Of a stretch of 64,000 nt of DNA, positions 1-9,386 are shown piece by piece. The stretch's first letter is position 1. Each line of letters begins with the position of its first letter. The stretch is from Leucobacter aridicollis (GTDB lineage Bacteria; Actinomycetota; Actinomycetes; Actinomycetales; Microbacteriaceae). The notes under the pieces are model-generated. The model ran no database searches and was not told the DNA's origin. It saw only the letters and a program-made list of their open reading frames with translations. The stretch is taken from contig NZ_CP075339.1 of NCBI RefSeq assembly GCF_024399335.1, forward strand, positions 2,170,001 through 2,234,000, written 5' to 3'. A program made the translations under genes and the position numbers.

Positions 1-162
1 CAGCCGCTCGTTGAGCGCGGCCGGAATCACATCGGCGTTCGCGTCAGTCAGAGTCATCGGCGCAACAGCGGCGCCGCCGAGGAGTACAGCGACGGCAGCG
101 ACCGCAAGCGGCGCTCGCATGCGCATCCAGGGACGGGTGGGACGTGTTGTCTGAGTACTCAC
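1..162 (-). CDS. N-terminus of a secreted or membrane-anchored protein (partial)
   Basis: Reading the complement from a GTG at 162 gives 54 codons that run off the window edge. The start is basic (arginines and an RMR motif). A hydrophobic stretch of alanine, valine and leucine follows and ends near an Ala-x-Ala-like site, which is the layout of a signal peptide or anchor. ATG codons about 12 and 14 codons further in are alternative starts. It lies downstream of the DivIVA-like gene on the same strand. The visible part is too short to name a family. Confidence 0.5.
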   Translation of the reverse strand, partial: MSTQTTRPTRPWMRMRAPLAVAAVAVLLGGAAVAPMTLTDANADVIPAALNERL

Positions 163-218
163 AATGTAACGATCTTATATCAGGGCCGCTGGGAAGCCAA
201 GGGCGAACAAATCAGGGA

Positions 219-785
219 TCAGCGTGTGGACAGAATGATGTCGACAAGCGAGTCGAGCAACGCGTCAACCTGCGCCTCGTCGTACCCGCGCCACTCGGGG
301 TGGAACACGACCTCGCGCACCTCGCCAGGGGTCACCGAGATCTCGCGGTTCGCGAACATCGCACCGATCCGATCGAGGAAGGCGTCGACCTGCGAGCGCC
401 GGTAGCCGAGAGCGAATACTCCACGCCGCCTGAACCGCTTGCCACGCGGCCGACCGATTCGACCACGAACGTCAGAGAGCAAGCCACGAGCTTCGCGCCA
501 CCACTCGTCCTCGCCCTGCTCTCGAACCACGGCCCGCCGTTCGCGCTCGAAGAAAACATCCTCGAGGCGGTCCAGAGCCGCGTCGACATGCCTGGGCGAA
601 TACCCCTTGCGCTGCATCTTAAACGCGAGGCTGCGCACGTCATCTGCGGTGAGACTCGGCGCACCCCCCTCCTCGTACGCAGACCGCGCGCGATCGAGGA
701 ACTCGTCGACCTGCTGCGGCTTGTAGCCGCGCTCGCGGCCAGAGGTCAGCGGGAACGGGCTTTCGTTTTCTGCACCGTGACTCAC
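219..785 (-). CDS. DivIVA-repeat protein
   Basis: 188 residues with four copies of a GYxxxxVDxxLDx motif (about residues 20, 61, 126 and 167). This is the short motif used to define DivIVA-domain repeats in actinobacterial proteins. There is no long coiled coil like that of true DivIVA/Wag31, so it is not the polar growth determinant itself. A role near membrane or envelope assembly is inferred from its neighbour: its ATG overlaps the cdsA stop by four bases, so the two are translationally coupled. Confidence 0.75.
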   Translation of the reverse strand: MSHGAENESPFPLTSGRERGYKPQQVDEFLDRARSAYEEGGAPSLTADDVRSLAFKMQRKGYSPRHVDAALDRLEDVFFERERRAVVREQGEDEWWREARGLLSDVRGRIGRPRGKRFRRRGVFALGYRRSQVDAFLDRIGAMFANREISVTPGEVREVVFHPEWRGYDEAQVDALLDSLVDIILSTR

Positions 786-1726
786 GACAAAACTCCCAAC
801 GCCAGTGCAAGGCCAAAGGCAACGACAGTGGATGGAAGCAACGAATCCAGCCTGTCAAGCAATCCGCCGTGGCCCGGGATCCAGTTGCTCATATCTTTCA
901 CGTTCAGGTCACGCTTGATGAGGGACTCAGTGAGGTCTCCCCCGGTCGCGGTCAGGAGCACGAGCGCGCCGAAGATCAACCCAACCCACCAGGGTTGGTC
1001 AAGCGCCGCAACAGTTATTCCGACGCCTGCAACCATGGCGGCGACTGCTGCTCCGGCAAAGCCCTCCCATGTCTTGTTGGGGCTGATGCGCGGCGTCATC
1101 TTGTGCTTGCCGAGTGTGACACCAGCAGCGTATGCGCCGATGTCGACCGAAACCGCGACGAGTACGAGCGCGAAGACCCACCACTGCCCGTTCGGCACTG
1201 CAAGCAAGAGCACCGCAAAGCTTCCGAGGAATGGCACGTAAACGAGTGTGAACAGCCCCGAGAAGATGTCGCGGATGAGTGTCTTCGGCTCGACAGGCGT
1301 GCGGGCTGCAAGGCCTTCAACGACACGCCAGATTGTGAGGAGAGCGGATGCGGCGAACAAGCTCAGCAAGAGCCCCTCAGCGCCGTAGAAGTACGCCGAG
1401 GCAACCATGCTGAGGCCGCTGACAACAACGCCAATTCGCGGAACGCGACGACCGGCTACGCGGAACGCAGTCGCGAGCTCGACGACGGCGACGCCAACGA
1501 GCAGCGCGATGAACCACACGAACAGGATGCCGTCAAAGAACAGCAGGCTCCCCAGGAACACCCCGGCGAGCAAGAGGCCGACGCCGATGGCGAGAAAGAG
1601 ATTCCTGCCGGCTTTCTTCTCGATTCTCGCGTTCGTCGCCTCGAGCTGGGCCCGTGTCGCCTCGAGCTGGGCGCGAGTCGAGTCGAGATGTGCTCGAATC
1701 TCCTCGCGCCGCCCTCCCCCTGACAT
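782..1726 (-). CDS. cdsA: Phosphatidate cytidylyltransferase
   Basis: CdsA makes CDP-diacylglycerol from phosphatidate and CTP in the membrane, the branch point for phospholipids. The 314-residue protein has a charged N-terminal part with two near-identical copies of a RAQLEAT-like heptad. Multiple membrane segments follow, and the CDP-tase signature lies near residues 264-292 (S-x-x-K-R, K-D, the PGHGG-x-x-D-R-x-D end). Family length is about 270-300, and the extra length is the N-terminal charged segment. The start lies 5 bases from the frr stop, in the standard frr-cdsA order. Confidence 0.96.
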   Translation of the reverse strand: MSGGGRREEIRAHLDSTRAQLEATRAQLEATNARIEKKAGRNLFLAIGVGLLLAGVFLGSLLFFDGILFVWFIALLVGVAVVELATAFRVAGRRVPRIGVVVSGLSMVASAYFYGAEGLLLSLFAASALLTIWRVVEGLAARTPVEPKTLIRDIFSGLFTLVYVPFLGSFAVLLLAVPNGQWWVFALVLVAVSVDIGAYAAGVTLGKHKMTPRISPNKTWEGFAGAAVAAMVAGVGITVAALDQPWWVGLIFGALVLLTATGGDLTESLIKRDLNVKDMSNWIPGHGGLLDRLDSLLPSTVVAFGLALALGVLS

Positions 1727-1731
1727 ACGGA

Positions 1732-2286
1732 TCAGACTTCCAGAAGCTCAGCTTCTTTACGCTTGAAGGCCTCATCCACCTGATCGGTGAACTGCTTGGT
1801 GAGCACTTCAAGCTCCTTTTCCGCGCGTGCGACGTCGTCCTCGCCGATCTCGCTCTTCAGGGCGTCGAGGTCATCCTTGGCGCTGCGGCGCACGTTGCGA
1901 ACTGCCACGCGTGCGTCCTCTGCGCGGGTCTTCACGATCTTCACGAACTCCTTGCGGCGCTCCTGTGTCAGCTCGGGAAGCGTCACGCGGATCACGTTGC
2001 CGTCGTTCGTTGGGTTCGCTCCGAGGTTGTGCATGTCGCGGATACCCTGCTCGATCGCTTTCATCGCGCCCTTGTCGTAGGGCGTGATGATGAGGCTGCG
2101 CGCATCCTGGTTGGCGACAGACGCCAACTGCGGCAGCGGCGTTGGCGTCCCGTAGTAGTCGACCATCAGGTTCTGGAGCAGCGCGGGATTTGCACGCCCA
2201 GTACGCACGGTCGCGAACGACTCCTTTGCGGCTTCAACCGCCTTGGTCATTCGTTCCTTTGCGTCTGCAAAGACTTCTTCAATCAC
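1732..2286 (-). CDS. frr: Ribosome recycling factor
   Basis: RRF splits post-termination ribosomes with EF-G. The 184-residue product has the usual family length and the conserved [11 protein letters not shown] segment near the N-terminus and [16 protein letters not shown] helix near the end. I place the start at the GTG at 2286 because GGAGGAG sits 8 bases upstream. A longer reading from 2331 would add 15 residues that no RRF has. It sits between pyrH and cdsA, as in most bacteria. Confidence 0.96.
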   Translation of the reverse strand: MIEEVFADAKERMTKAVEAAKESFATVRTGRANPALLQNLMVDYYGTPTPLPQLASVANQDARSLIITPYDKGAMKAIEQGIRDMHNLGANPTNDGNVIRVTLPELTQERRKEFVKIVKTRAEDARVAVRNVRRSAKDDLDALKSEIGEDDVARAEKELEVLTKQFTDQVDEAFKRKEAELLEV

Positions 2287-2355
2287 GCTGCATCTCCTCC
2301 ACGACTCCTCACTGACCCGTACGGCCAGCAATCGGTTTTCTGCAATAGTTCGAGT

Positions 2356-3075
2356 TTAGCGGTGTACCAGCGTGCCGAGCTTCTCGCCACGGAGAGCGGC
2401 GGTGACATTCCCCGCTGGCTCCATGCCAAAAACGCGCATCGGCATGCCGTTATCCATGCACAGGCTAAAGGCTGTCGAGTCGACGACCTTGAGGCCCTTC
2501 ACGAGCGCCTCGTTGTACGTAATGTCGGTGATGAGCGTCGCCTCGGGGTCCACTGCAGGATCCGCCGTGTAGACGCCGTCGACACCATTCTTCGCGACGA
2601 GTACCTCGTCCGCTTCAATTTCGAGCGCGCGCTGTGCCGAGACAGTGTCGGTGGAGAAGTATGGAAGGCCGGCGCCGGCGCCGAAGATCACGACGCGCCC
2701 CTTCTCCATGTGACGGATCGCGCGAAGCGGAATGTAGGTCTCTGCGACCTGCGTCATCGTGATCGCCGACTGCACTCGGGTCTCAACGCCTGCCTGCTCG
2801 AGGAAGTCCTGGAGCGCGAGCGCGTTCATGACGGTGCCAAGCATGCCCATGTAGTCGGCGCGGGCGCGATCCATACCGCGCTGCGACAGCTCCGCACCGC
2901 GGAAGAAGTTGCCTCCGCCGACGACAATCGCGACCTCGGTCTGGTCCATCGACGCAGCGATCTCGCGCGCGATCTGGCTGACGACGTCAGGATTCACGCC
3001 AAGCGTTCCCCCACCGAACGCCTCGCCCGACAGCTTCAGCAGTACCCTGCGCTTACGATTGCTCTGATCGGACAT
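2356..3075 (-). CDS. pyrH: Uridylate kinase
   Basis: PyrH phosphorylates UMP to UDP in pyrimidine nucleotide synthesis. It is an amino-acid-kinase fold enzyme of 239 residues (usual size). Visible motifs are KLSGEAFGG at the N-terminus, the GGGNFFRG phosphate loop, the conserved [17 protein letters not shown] segment, and the [13 protein letters not shown] region. It is separated from tsf by a terminator hairpin, so it may have its own promoter in the 3,076-3,228 gap while lying in the same order as elsewhere. Confidence 0.96.
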   Translation of the reverse strand: MSDQSNRKRRVLLKLSGEAFGGGTLGVNPDVVSQIAREIAASMDQTEVAIVVGGGNFFRGAELSQRGMDRARADYMGMLGTVMNALALQDFLEQAGVETRVQSAITMTQVAETYIPLRAIRHMEKGRVVIFGAGAGLPYFSTDTVSAQRALEIEADEVLVAKNGVDGVYTADPAVDPEATLITDITYNEALVKGLKVVDSTAFSLCMDNGMPMRVFGMEPAGNVTAALRGEKLGTLVHR

Positions 3076-3186
3076 GCGTCTCCTTCATTAAATCTCTCGC
3101 CGGTCTCCCGGCACTCTCTTCCGGATCCATGATCCAGATTCGCGGCGCCAGCCTGCTCAACTCAACAGCCTACCGTCCGCACAGCA

Positions 3187-3217
3187 CAAAACCCGGGCCT
3201 AAACGGCCCGGGTTTTG
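3187..3217 (-). terminator. Intrinsic terminator downstream of tsf
   Basis: A 13-bp arm (CAAAACCCGGGCC) pairs with its exact complement around a five-base loop. The A-run of the left arm becomes a U-run in minus-strand RNA. It lies 12 bases past the tsf stop. Confidence 0.85.
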
Positions 3218-3228
3218 TGTTGATGATG

Positions 3229-4059
3229 CTAGGCGCCTACCTTGCAGCGGCTGAAGCCTGTCACCTTGATGCCGGCTGCCTCAGCAACCTTTGCGACGTC
3301 GCGCTTCTCAGCGTCGAGTGCGTGCACCTGCTCGTTGAGAACGACCTGCTTGAAGAACGCGTTCAGGCGGCCTTCAATGATCTTCGGGAGCGCGGCCTCG
3401 GGCTTGCCCTCGTTCTTCGAGATCTCAGTGACGATGTCGCGCTCCTTGTCGACGTCGGCCGCGGGGACCTCGTCACGGTTCACGAACAGCGGCTCTGCGA
3501 ACGAGATGTGCTGAGCAATGCTGAGCGCAGCCTTCTCGTCGTCACCCTCGAAACCGACGACAACGCCAATCTGCGGGGGCAGATCCTTCGAGGTGCGGTG
3601 GAGGTACACGGCGGTGCCGGGAGCCTCGATACGCTCGACACGGCGAAGCTCGATGCGCTCGCCGATGATTGCGGCCTCATCGGTGATGAGGTCAGCAACG
3701 GTCTTGTCGCCTGCGGGGGCTGCGAGGCCCTCCTCGGCGTTCTTCGCGCCTGCGGCGACGAGCGCGTCAAGCACCTGCTCCGAGAGTGCGAGGAACTTCT
3801 CGTTCTTCGCGACGAAGTCGGTCTCGCAGACGAGCTCGATCATCGTTGCAGCGCCTTCGCTCTGCTTTGCAGCAACGAGGCCTTCGCTCGCCTCACGGTC
3901 GCCGCGCTTCGCGACGCCCTTGAGGCCCTTGAGACGAAGAATCTCGATCGCCTTCTCGATGTCGCCCTCGGCTTCAACGAGAGCGTTCTTGCTGTCGACC
4001 ATGCCAGCGCCGAGGCGCTCGCGCAGCTCCTTCACAGCGGCCATGCTTACTGCAGCCAT
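3229..4059 (-). CDS. tsf: Translation elongation factor Ts
   Basis: EF-Ts is the nucleotide exchange factor for EF-Tu. The 276-residue protein starts with the helical UBA-like N-domain (LRERLGAGMVDSKNAL, then GDIEKAIEILR) and carries the ETDFVAKN motif of the dimerisation core near residue 80. Two ATGs compete (residues 1 and 6). The upstream one is kept because actinobacterial EF-Ts proteins usually have four to five residues before the conserved MAxLK. It follows rpsB by 73 bases. Confidence 0.95.
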   Translation of the reverse strand: MAAVSMAAVKELRERLGAGMVDSKNALVEAEGDIEKAIEILRLKGLKGVAKRGDREASEGLVAAKQSEGAATMIELVCETDFVAKNEKFLALSEQVLDALVAAGAKNAEEGLAAPAGDKTVADLITDEAAIIGERIELRRVERIEAPGTAVYLHRTSKDLPPQIGVVVGFEGDDEKAALSIAQHISFAEPLFVNRDEVPAADVDKERDIVTEISKNEGKPEAALPKIIEGRLNAFFKQVVLNEQVHALDAEKRDVAKVAEAAGIKVTGFSRCKVGA

Positions 4060-4132
4060 GTGTGACTCCTTGGGGTTTGGATCCGGGCCGGTGCTTCAGG
4101 CCCGACCCAGATCAATGACTATGAGAGAAAAA

Positions 4133-4999
4133 TTACTCGGCTGCGGGAGCCTCAGCTGCGTCAGCAGCCGGGGTCTCGGTTGCCTCAGCTGCGGGAGCCT
4201 CGGTCGCCTCGGTCGCCTCGGCTGCGGGAGCCTCTGCCTTGTCAGCGTTGAGGAGCTCAACTTCCCACTCAGCGAGCGGCTCAGCAGCAGCCTCGCCCTC
4301 AGCTGGCTTCTGGTGGCGCTCCATGAGGCCCTCAGCAGCTGCGTCAGCGATCACGCGGGTGAGCAGTGCTACCGAGCGGATTGCGTCGTCGTTACCCGGG
4401 ATCGGGTAGGTAACCTCGTCGGGGTCGCAGTTGGTGTCGAGGATGCCGATGACGGGGATGCCCAGCTTCTTCGCCTCGTCGATCGCGAGGTGCTCCTTCT
4501 TGGTGTCAACAACCCAGAGCGCCGACGGCGTCTTGGTCATGTTGCGGATACCACCGAGAGTCTTCTGCAGCTTCTCGAGCTCGCGCTTCTTGAGGAGGAG
4601 CTCCTTCTTGGTGAAACCGCTGGTGCCACCCTCGAAGTCGAGCTGCTCGAGCTCCTTCATGCGCTCCAGACGACCGGTGACGGTCTGGAAGTTAGTGAGG
4701 AGGCCACCGAGCCAGCGCTGGTTCACGTACGGCTGGTTCACGCGAGTCGACTGCTCAGCAATCGCCTCCTGTGCCTGCTTCTTGGTGCCAACGAAGAGGA
4801 TGGTGCCGCCACGAGCAACAGTGTTCTTCACGAACTCGTACGCCGAGTCGATGTAGGTCAGCGACTGCTGGAGGTCGATGATGTAGATGCCCGAGCGCTC
4901 GGTGAAGATGAAGCGCTTCATCTTCGGGTTCCAGCGGCGGGTCTGGTGTCCGAAGTGGACGCCGCTGTCGAGCAGCTGGCGCATGGTTACAACGGCCAT
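4133..4999 (-). CDS. rpsB: 30S ribosomal protein S2
   Basis: The 288-residue protein has the S2 hallmarks [13 protein letters not shown] near residue 16 and [20 protein letters not shown]. The last ~40 residues are a low-complexity Ala-Glu-Thr-Pro tail built of repeated [10 protein letters not shown] units, common in actinobacterial S2. The ATG at 4999 has AGGAG a few bases upstream. It heads the rpsB-tsf pair that ends at the terminator near 3,200. Confidence 0.96.
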   Translation of the reverse strand: MAVVTMRQLLDSGVHFGHQTRRWNPKMKRFIFTERSGIYIIDLQQSLTYIDSAYEFVKNTVARGGTILFVGTKKQAQEAIAEQSTRVNQPYVNQRWLGGLLTNFQTVTGRLERMKELEQLDFEGGTSGFTKKELLLKKRELEKLQKTLGGIRNMTKTPSALWVVDTKKEHLAIDEAKKLGIPVIGILDTNCDPDEVTYPIPGNDDAIRSVALLTRVIADAAAEGLMERHQKPAEGEAAAEPLAEWEVELLNADKAEAPAAEATEATEAPAAEATETPAADAAEAPAAE

Positions 5000-5339
5000 T
5001 GCCGTCTCCTGTTCTCGCGCGTAGCGCGCGATTGTTTGGTTTGTTCGGCCGCGGCTGCGACCTAGTCCTAGTGCCCCCGAGTTTCACCACCCCTTGCGGG
5101 GACCAATGGCAAACCTCCGGTGAGTGGGCACGCGAAGTCACCTCTTGCGAGGCGCAATAGAAGAGTCTAGCACTGGATCGGGTCCCATGTACGCCATCGC
5201 CAGCGTGTTTTCTGCTTCGCCCACACCCGGCGATTCGCCCGCCTCACGTGGGGTTCTTTCCACAGTTCCTGCCGGGGTCACCTCCCCCACGTTCCGACCA
5301 AGAAGACTGGAGCCCCAGCGACACGAACGGAGCAGCCAA
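5000..5339. promoter_or_regulatory. Divergent region between rpsB and yraN
   Basis: This 340-bp gap separates two outward-facing genes and must hold both promoters. On the rpsB side I see an AGGAG and a GC-rich hairpin (CGCGCG...CGCGCG type) just upstream of the start, and a CCCC/GGGG hairpin near 5,083-5,100. S2 leaders are often autoregulated, so this leader is a reasonable candidate, but I cannot match it to a known leader family. No gene is supported here. Confidence 0.4.
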
Positions 5340-5774
5340 ATGGCACGCCAGCACTCCCCGAAACCCTTGCCAGACCCCTCTGACAGCGAACATGACCGCG
5401 CTACTACAATCGCGACCACCACCAGGCGCGATCTCGGTGCACGCGGCGAACTCATCGCAGCCGACTATCTTGTTTCCCGCGGCTTCACCCTCATCGCGCG
5501 CAACTGGCGATGCCGCTATGGCGAGCTTGATCTTGTGATGAGCGACGGCGACGTGTTCGTCGCCGTCGAGGTGAAGACGCGAAGCGGAACCGGCTACGGT
5601 GCACCGCTCGAGTCAATCACCGCGCGCAAGGCAGCGCGGCTTCGAAGGTTACTACTCGAATGGGGCCTCGCCACCGGAAACCGCGGCGCCCGCCTGCGCG
5701 TCGACGCTGTCGGGATCACACTCAGGCCTGGCGACGCTGCACCACAGATTGAGCACCTGCGGGCCGTCGCATGA
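5340..5774 (+). CDS. YraN / UPF0102 family endonuclease-fold protein
   Basis: About 144 residues with the UPF0102 core: GARGELIAADYL, ARNWRCRYGELDLV, and FVAVEVKTR. The ELD...EVK pattern is the PD-(D/E)xK-like active-site layout typical of the family. The biological role is still poorly defined. The ATG at 5340 follows a GGAGC; the open frame continues upstream without family similarity. The gene overlaps comM by ATGA, as the first gene of the yraN-comM-dprA-xerC operon. Confidence 0.88.
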   Translation: MARQHSPKPLPDPSDSEHDRATTIATTTRRDLGARGELIAADYLVSRGFTLIARNWRCRYGELDLVMSDGDVFVAVEVKTRSGTGYGAPLESITARKAARLRRLLLEWGLATGNRGARLRVDAVGITLRPGDAAPQIEHLRAVA

Positions 5775-7246
5775 GCCGCGGGGTGCGCCGGGCGGCCGCG
5801 ATCGCGCTCACCGGCCTCGAAGGGACGCCGGTGATGGTTGAAGCTGCGGTCTCGCACCAGCTTCCAGGGATGACGATCATTGGTCTCCCCGATACTGCGC
5901 TCGCCGAGTCTAAGCAGCGCGTCCGCACGGCGTCGGCGCAGGTGGGGTTACCAATCTCTGACCGATTCGTCACAGTCAACCTTGCGCCCGCTTCCCTCCC
6001 CAAACAGGGTTCCGGGTTCGACCTCGCGATCGCCCTCGCAGTGCTCTCGGCGTCCAAGCACGTTCCGACGGCGAAGCTCGCAGAGACCGCGCACATTGGT
6101 GAACTCGGACTCGACGGAAGCCTGCGCCGCCCGGTGGGTCTACTCAGTGCTGTGATCGCCGCGCGCGAGCTCGGTTTTTCACGCGTCATGGTGCCGTTCG
6201 AAGCAGGCGCAGAGGCGAGGCTTGTGCCGGGCATCGAGGTGGTGACGGCCGACACGCTTCTCGACGCGATTGCTTGGCACAAGGGCGAAGCACCCGCACC
6301 AGATATTGATCGGGATGCCTCACGGCCCGCGCGACCGCCGACTCTGCAGCCACTCGAAACCGCAGACATGTCAGACGTGTTGGGACAGGAGGAGGCGGTC
6401 GAGGCAATGGTTGTCGCCGCCGCCGGGAGGCATCACGTGTCGCTCACGGGTCCGCCCGGTTCAGGCAAGACACTCCTCGCGACGCGACTCGCGGGCATCC
6501 TCCCGGACCTTTCGCCGCCTGAGTCGCTCGTCGCCAGCAGCATCGCCTCGCTGAGCGGCGTCTCACTTGACACGCTCGTCACCCGGCCGCCATTCGAGAG
6601 CCCGCACCACACTGCCTCGTCCGCTGCAATCATCGGCACGGGAGACTCGCGCGGCATCCGCCCCGGTTCCATCTCGCGGGCGAGCTACGGGGTGCTGTTC
6701 ATGGACGAGGCCCCAGAGTTTGGGCGAGTCATTCTCGATGATCTCCGAGAACCGCTCGAGTCTGGAACCGTCACAATCTCACGAGCGCGCATCCACGCGA
6801 GCCTCCCCGCCAAACTCCAGCTCGTCCTCGCCGCGAATCCATGCCCCTGCGGCAACGCCGGTTCCCCCGAGACGGCGCTCTCATGTACGTGCACACCAAA
6901 CACGCGCATGCGCTATCTTGGCAGGTTATCTGGGCCCCTTATCGATCGCATCGATCTCCGCCTCAACGTGCGCCGGGTGAGCAGCCTGAGCTCACCGCTT
7001 TCCGGAAGGGCACCGACAAGCAACGACATCCGCGGGCGGGTCATCGCGGCTCGAGCGCGAGCACAACGACGGCTCCGTGGCACCCCCTGGACTCTCAACG
7101 GAGAGGTGCCAGGCGAATGGCTACGTGGTGAGTCGATGCGACTCCCCAGCGCTGCCACCACGACAATCGACCGAGCGCTCGCCCTCGGCGCGCTCACAGT
7201 GCGAGGCTACGACCGAATCCTTCGGGTTCACAGGACAACGAAATAG
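5771..7246 (+). pseudogene. comM: comM (YifB family AAA+), 5' part, cut by element insertion
   Basis: ComM is a Mg-chelatase-like AAA+ helicase that drives branch migration in natural transformation. These 491 residues hold the N-terminal ChlI-like domain, the Walker A GPPGSGKT (about residues 228-235), the FMDEAPEF Walker B and the CPCGN...CTC cysteine pair. The frame matches the family up to GYDRIL near the end. It then runs into element DNA and adds a short unrelated tail before TAG. The missing end is at 47,837-47,935. Loss of the C-terminal helical part probably inactivates it, but that is inference. Confidence 0.93.
7215..7230 (+). other. attL: left junction of the element in comM
   Basis: comM coding sense stops matching the family at about 7,219-7,222. 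Comparison with the right junction leaves only a short common core, CCTnCG (7,219-7,224). That fits a large serine integrase, which needs only about 2 bp of identity at the crossover. Joining left and right sequence restores GYDRIL-RLAWSISDLAG in frame. The exact crossover base pair is not determined. Confidence 0.7.
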
Positions 7247-7255
7247 CATAGGTGC

Positions 7256-8719
7256 ATGAGCGGAGCACTGAAGGCGGGAGCGAAGGCCGGCCTGTACTGG
7301 CGGCAGAGCGTCGACGAGAAGGACGGCATCGAGCGCCAGCGAAAGAAGACCCGCATGATGGCGAAGGCCCGCGAGTACGTCGTCGTGGCGACTTACGAGG
7401 ACAACGCGACCAGCGCGAGCAAGGGCCGCGGCACCGCGAAGTGGGCGCAGCTGCTCGACGACGCGGCCGCGAATCGGATCGACGTGGTGATCGCCGTGGA
7501 CGTGGATCGGCTGCTGCGCTCGATCACCGACCTCGCCGACCTGATGCGCACCGGCGTGCGCGTGCTCACCGTCGACGGCGAGATCGACCTGACCAGCGCC
7601 GACGGCGAGCTGCGGGCGACGATGCTGGCGGCCGTGGCCCGGTTCGAGGTGCGCCGGAAGTCCGAACGCCAGAAGCGCGCGAATGAGCAGCGCGCGGCGA
7701 AGGGGCTGCGCGTCGGGGGCCGCAGGCCCTTCGGCTACGAGAAGGACGGTGTGACGGTGCGCCAGGCCGAGGCCGACGCGATCGTGCTGGGGTACCGCAT
7801 GATCGCCAGGGGCGAGTCCCTCGGCGCCGTGGCACGGGCTTGGAACGACGCGGGCTTCACGACCGGCCAGAGCAAGCGCCTGAGCAAGACCGAGAAGGAG
7901 GCCGGGAAGACTCCCTCGCCCTCCGCTTGGACCCGCAGCGGCGTCCGCGACGTGATGCTGAACCGCCGCAACATCGGGCAGCTCGTCTACCTCGGCGAGG
8001 TGCAGAGCGCGCCGGCCCAGTGGGAGCCGATCCTGCAGGGCGACGACGCCGACCTCTTCGAGCAGGTGCAGTCGATACTGCTGGACCCGGGGCGGCGCAG
8101 GCCTGGTCGCAACCCTGTGGGGCTTCTCACCGGGGTCGCGCTGTGCGGCGTCTGCGGCGCGACGGCGCACGCCGGCGGCAGCGCGCGCAGGGGCGTGCGC
8201 GGGTACCGGTGTTCTGGGAGCACGGGGCACTTCTCTCGCATGGCCGAGCCCGTCGAGGACTTCGTGTCGCGCATCGTGGTGCGGCGCCTGGCCAGGAAGG
8301 ACGCCATCCGCCTGCTGAGCCCCTCGAAGTCCATCGACGCCCGCAAGCTGCGTGCCGAGGAGCGCCGCCTGCGGGAGCGGCTCGACGCGCTCGCCGCCGA
8401 GTTCGCGAAGCCCGATTCGGCCCTGACCGCGTCGCAGCTCGGCATCGCGTCGAAGGGCATCAAGGACCAGCTCGCCGCCATCCAGGCGGAGCTGTCGGAC
8501 GCGGGCCGGGTCGAGCTGCTCGGCGAGCTGGTCGGGCTCGGTGGGGACTCGGAGCAGTCGCGCGAGGCGGCCGTGCGCGCCGTGTGGGAGGCCCTCAGCG
8601 TCGAGCGCCAGCGCGAGGTCGTGCGGGAGCTGCTCACGGTGACCCTCCACCCGGTGGGCCGCGGCGTGCGCACGTTCAGGCCGGACACGGTCGGCATCGA
8701 GTGGGTCGAGGCGAAATAG
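7256..8719 (+). CDS. Large serine recombinase (integrase)
   Basis: A 487-residue site-specific integrase. It has an N-terminal resolvase domain with the nucleophile serine in YWRQSVDE (about residue 18), a catalytic-region arginine in VDVDRLLRS, and the RRKSERQKRANEQ linker helix. A recombinase domain follows (GRRPFGYEKDG, NRRNIGQLVY), then a zinc ribbon CGVCG...YRCSG (about residues 296-320) and a coiled-coil C-terminal part. It starts 9 bases after the truncated comM frame, the usual position of an LSR beside attL. It should catalyse integration into comM; excision would need a directionality factor. Confidence 0.95.
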   Translation: MSGALKAGAKAGLYWRQSVDEKDGIERQRKKTRMMAKAREYVVVATYEDNATSASKGRGTAKWAQLLDDAAANRIDVVIAVDVDRLLRSITDLADLMRTGVRVLTVDGEIDLTSADGELRATMLAAVARFEVRRKSERQKRANEQRAAKGLRVGGRRPFGYEKDGVTVRQAEADAIVLGYRMIARGESLGAVARAWNDAGFTTGQSKRLSKTEKEAGKTPSPSAWTRSGVRDVMLNRRNIGQLVYLGEVQSAPAQWEPILQGDDADLFEQVQSILLDPGRRRPGRNPVGLLTGVALCGVCGATAHAGGSARRGVRGYRCSGSTGHFSRMAEPVEDFVSRIVVRRLARKDAIRLLSPSKSIDARKLRAEERRLRERLDALAAEFAKPDSALTASQLGIASKGIKDQLAAIQAELSDAGRVELLGELVGLGGDSEQSREAAVRAVWEALSVERQREVVRELLTVTLHPVGRGVRTFRPDTVGIEWVEAK

Positions 8720-9050
8720 CCTGCGCGCCGATTTGCGATCATATGATATAGTTGTAAGTGCGTAAGATATGCGCACCGACAATTCAATAGTGGCTGAAAG
8801 AACATGCACCACGTGCTGCCCAGGCAGGCGTGCGGTCGGGAGAGAGTGACGCGGGCTCCCGGCTGAACGAAGCGTCCCACAGACTCAACCTCAGCATCTC
8901 TCCATATCTCGGCACAAGCACGAAGCAGAACCACAACCCCTTGTCGGTGACAGCGACACGGGCAGCCCCGTCCGTCGGCAGACGGCCGAACCAGGCAGCA
9001 CCAACTACGCCGGTGCCCTGGTTCGTCGTGTTCTCCGAAGGAGAGCTGCC
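8720..9050. promoter_or_regulatory. Promoter-type gap between integrase and HTH gene
   Basis: The 331-bp gap has a short AT-rich island (about 8,735-8,775, containing CATATGATATAG), out of place in the GC-rich surroundings. It is probably a promoter for the downstream genes. An open frame on the opposite strand overlaps the next gene's start and has no recognisable content, so I do not call it. Confidence 0.3.
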
Positions 9051-9386
9051 GTGGGGAACCCCGCAATCATCGCTGAGCGATACAGCCACTATCTCGACAT
9101 CCACCAGGCGATCGCCCTGGGCTACGGCACGGTGGCGACGATCCGTCGCCGCATCGCCTCAGGCGAGCTGCCGCGCGTCAAGATCATCCGTGACGGGAAG
9201 CGCAAGAACGTCTTCGACCCCGCCGACCTCGACCGCGTCCTCGGGGCGCGGCCGGAGCCCGTCGGCCCGGCCGCCGCGGAGGCGGCGCTCGACGCCGCCG
9301 TCGACGAGGTCGTCGCCAAGGCCCCCCGGCTGAGCGCCGCGCAGCTGGCGCGCCTCGGCTCGATCCTGGACGGGGGTGCTCGCTGA
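9051..9386 (+). CDS. Small helix-turn-helix DNA-binding protein, possible excisionase
   Basis: 111 residues, GTG start with GAAGGAG upstream. The first half reads like a MerR/AlpA-type HTH (YLDIHQAIALGYGTVATIRRRI, then RVKIIRDGKRKNVFDPADLDRVL). The rest is an alanine-rich helix. Such small HTH proteins beside an integrase are often excisionases or directionality factors, but the family alone does not prove it. The stop overlaps the next ATG (TGATG), so it is coupled to the helicase gene. Confidence 0.7.
   Translation: MGNPAIIAERYSHYLDIHQAIALGYGTVATIRRRIASGELPRVKIIRDGKRKNVFDPADLDRVLGARPEPVGPAAAEAALDAAVDEVVAKAPRLSAAQLARLGSILDGGAR

Noticed and set aside
144..5065. Long plus-strand frames opposite cdsA, frr, pyrH, tsf and rpsB
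   Set aside because: The minus strand carries unmistakable housekeeping genes; the plus frames are their shadows.
7121..8812. 563-residue frame antisense to the serine integrase
   Set aside because: Composition of a shadow frame; the integrase on the other strand has clear active-site motifs.
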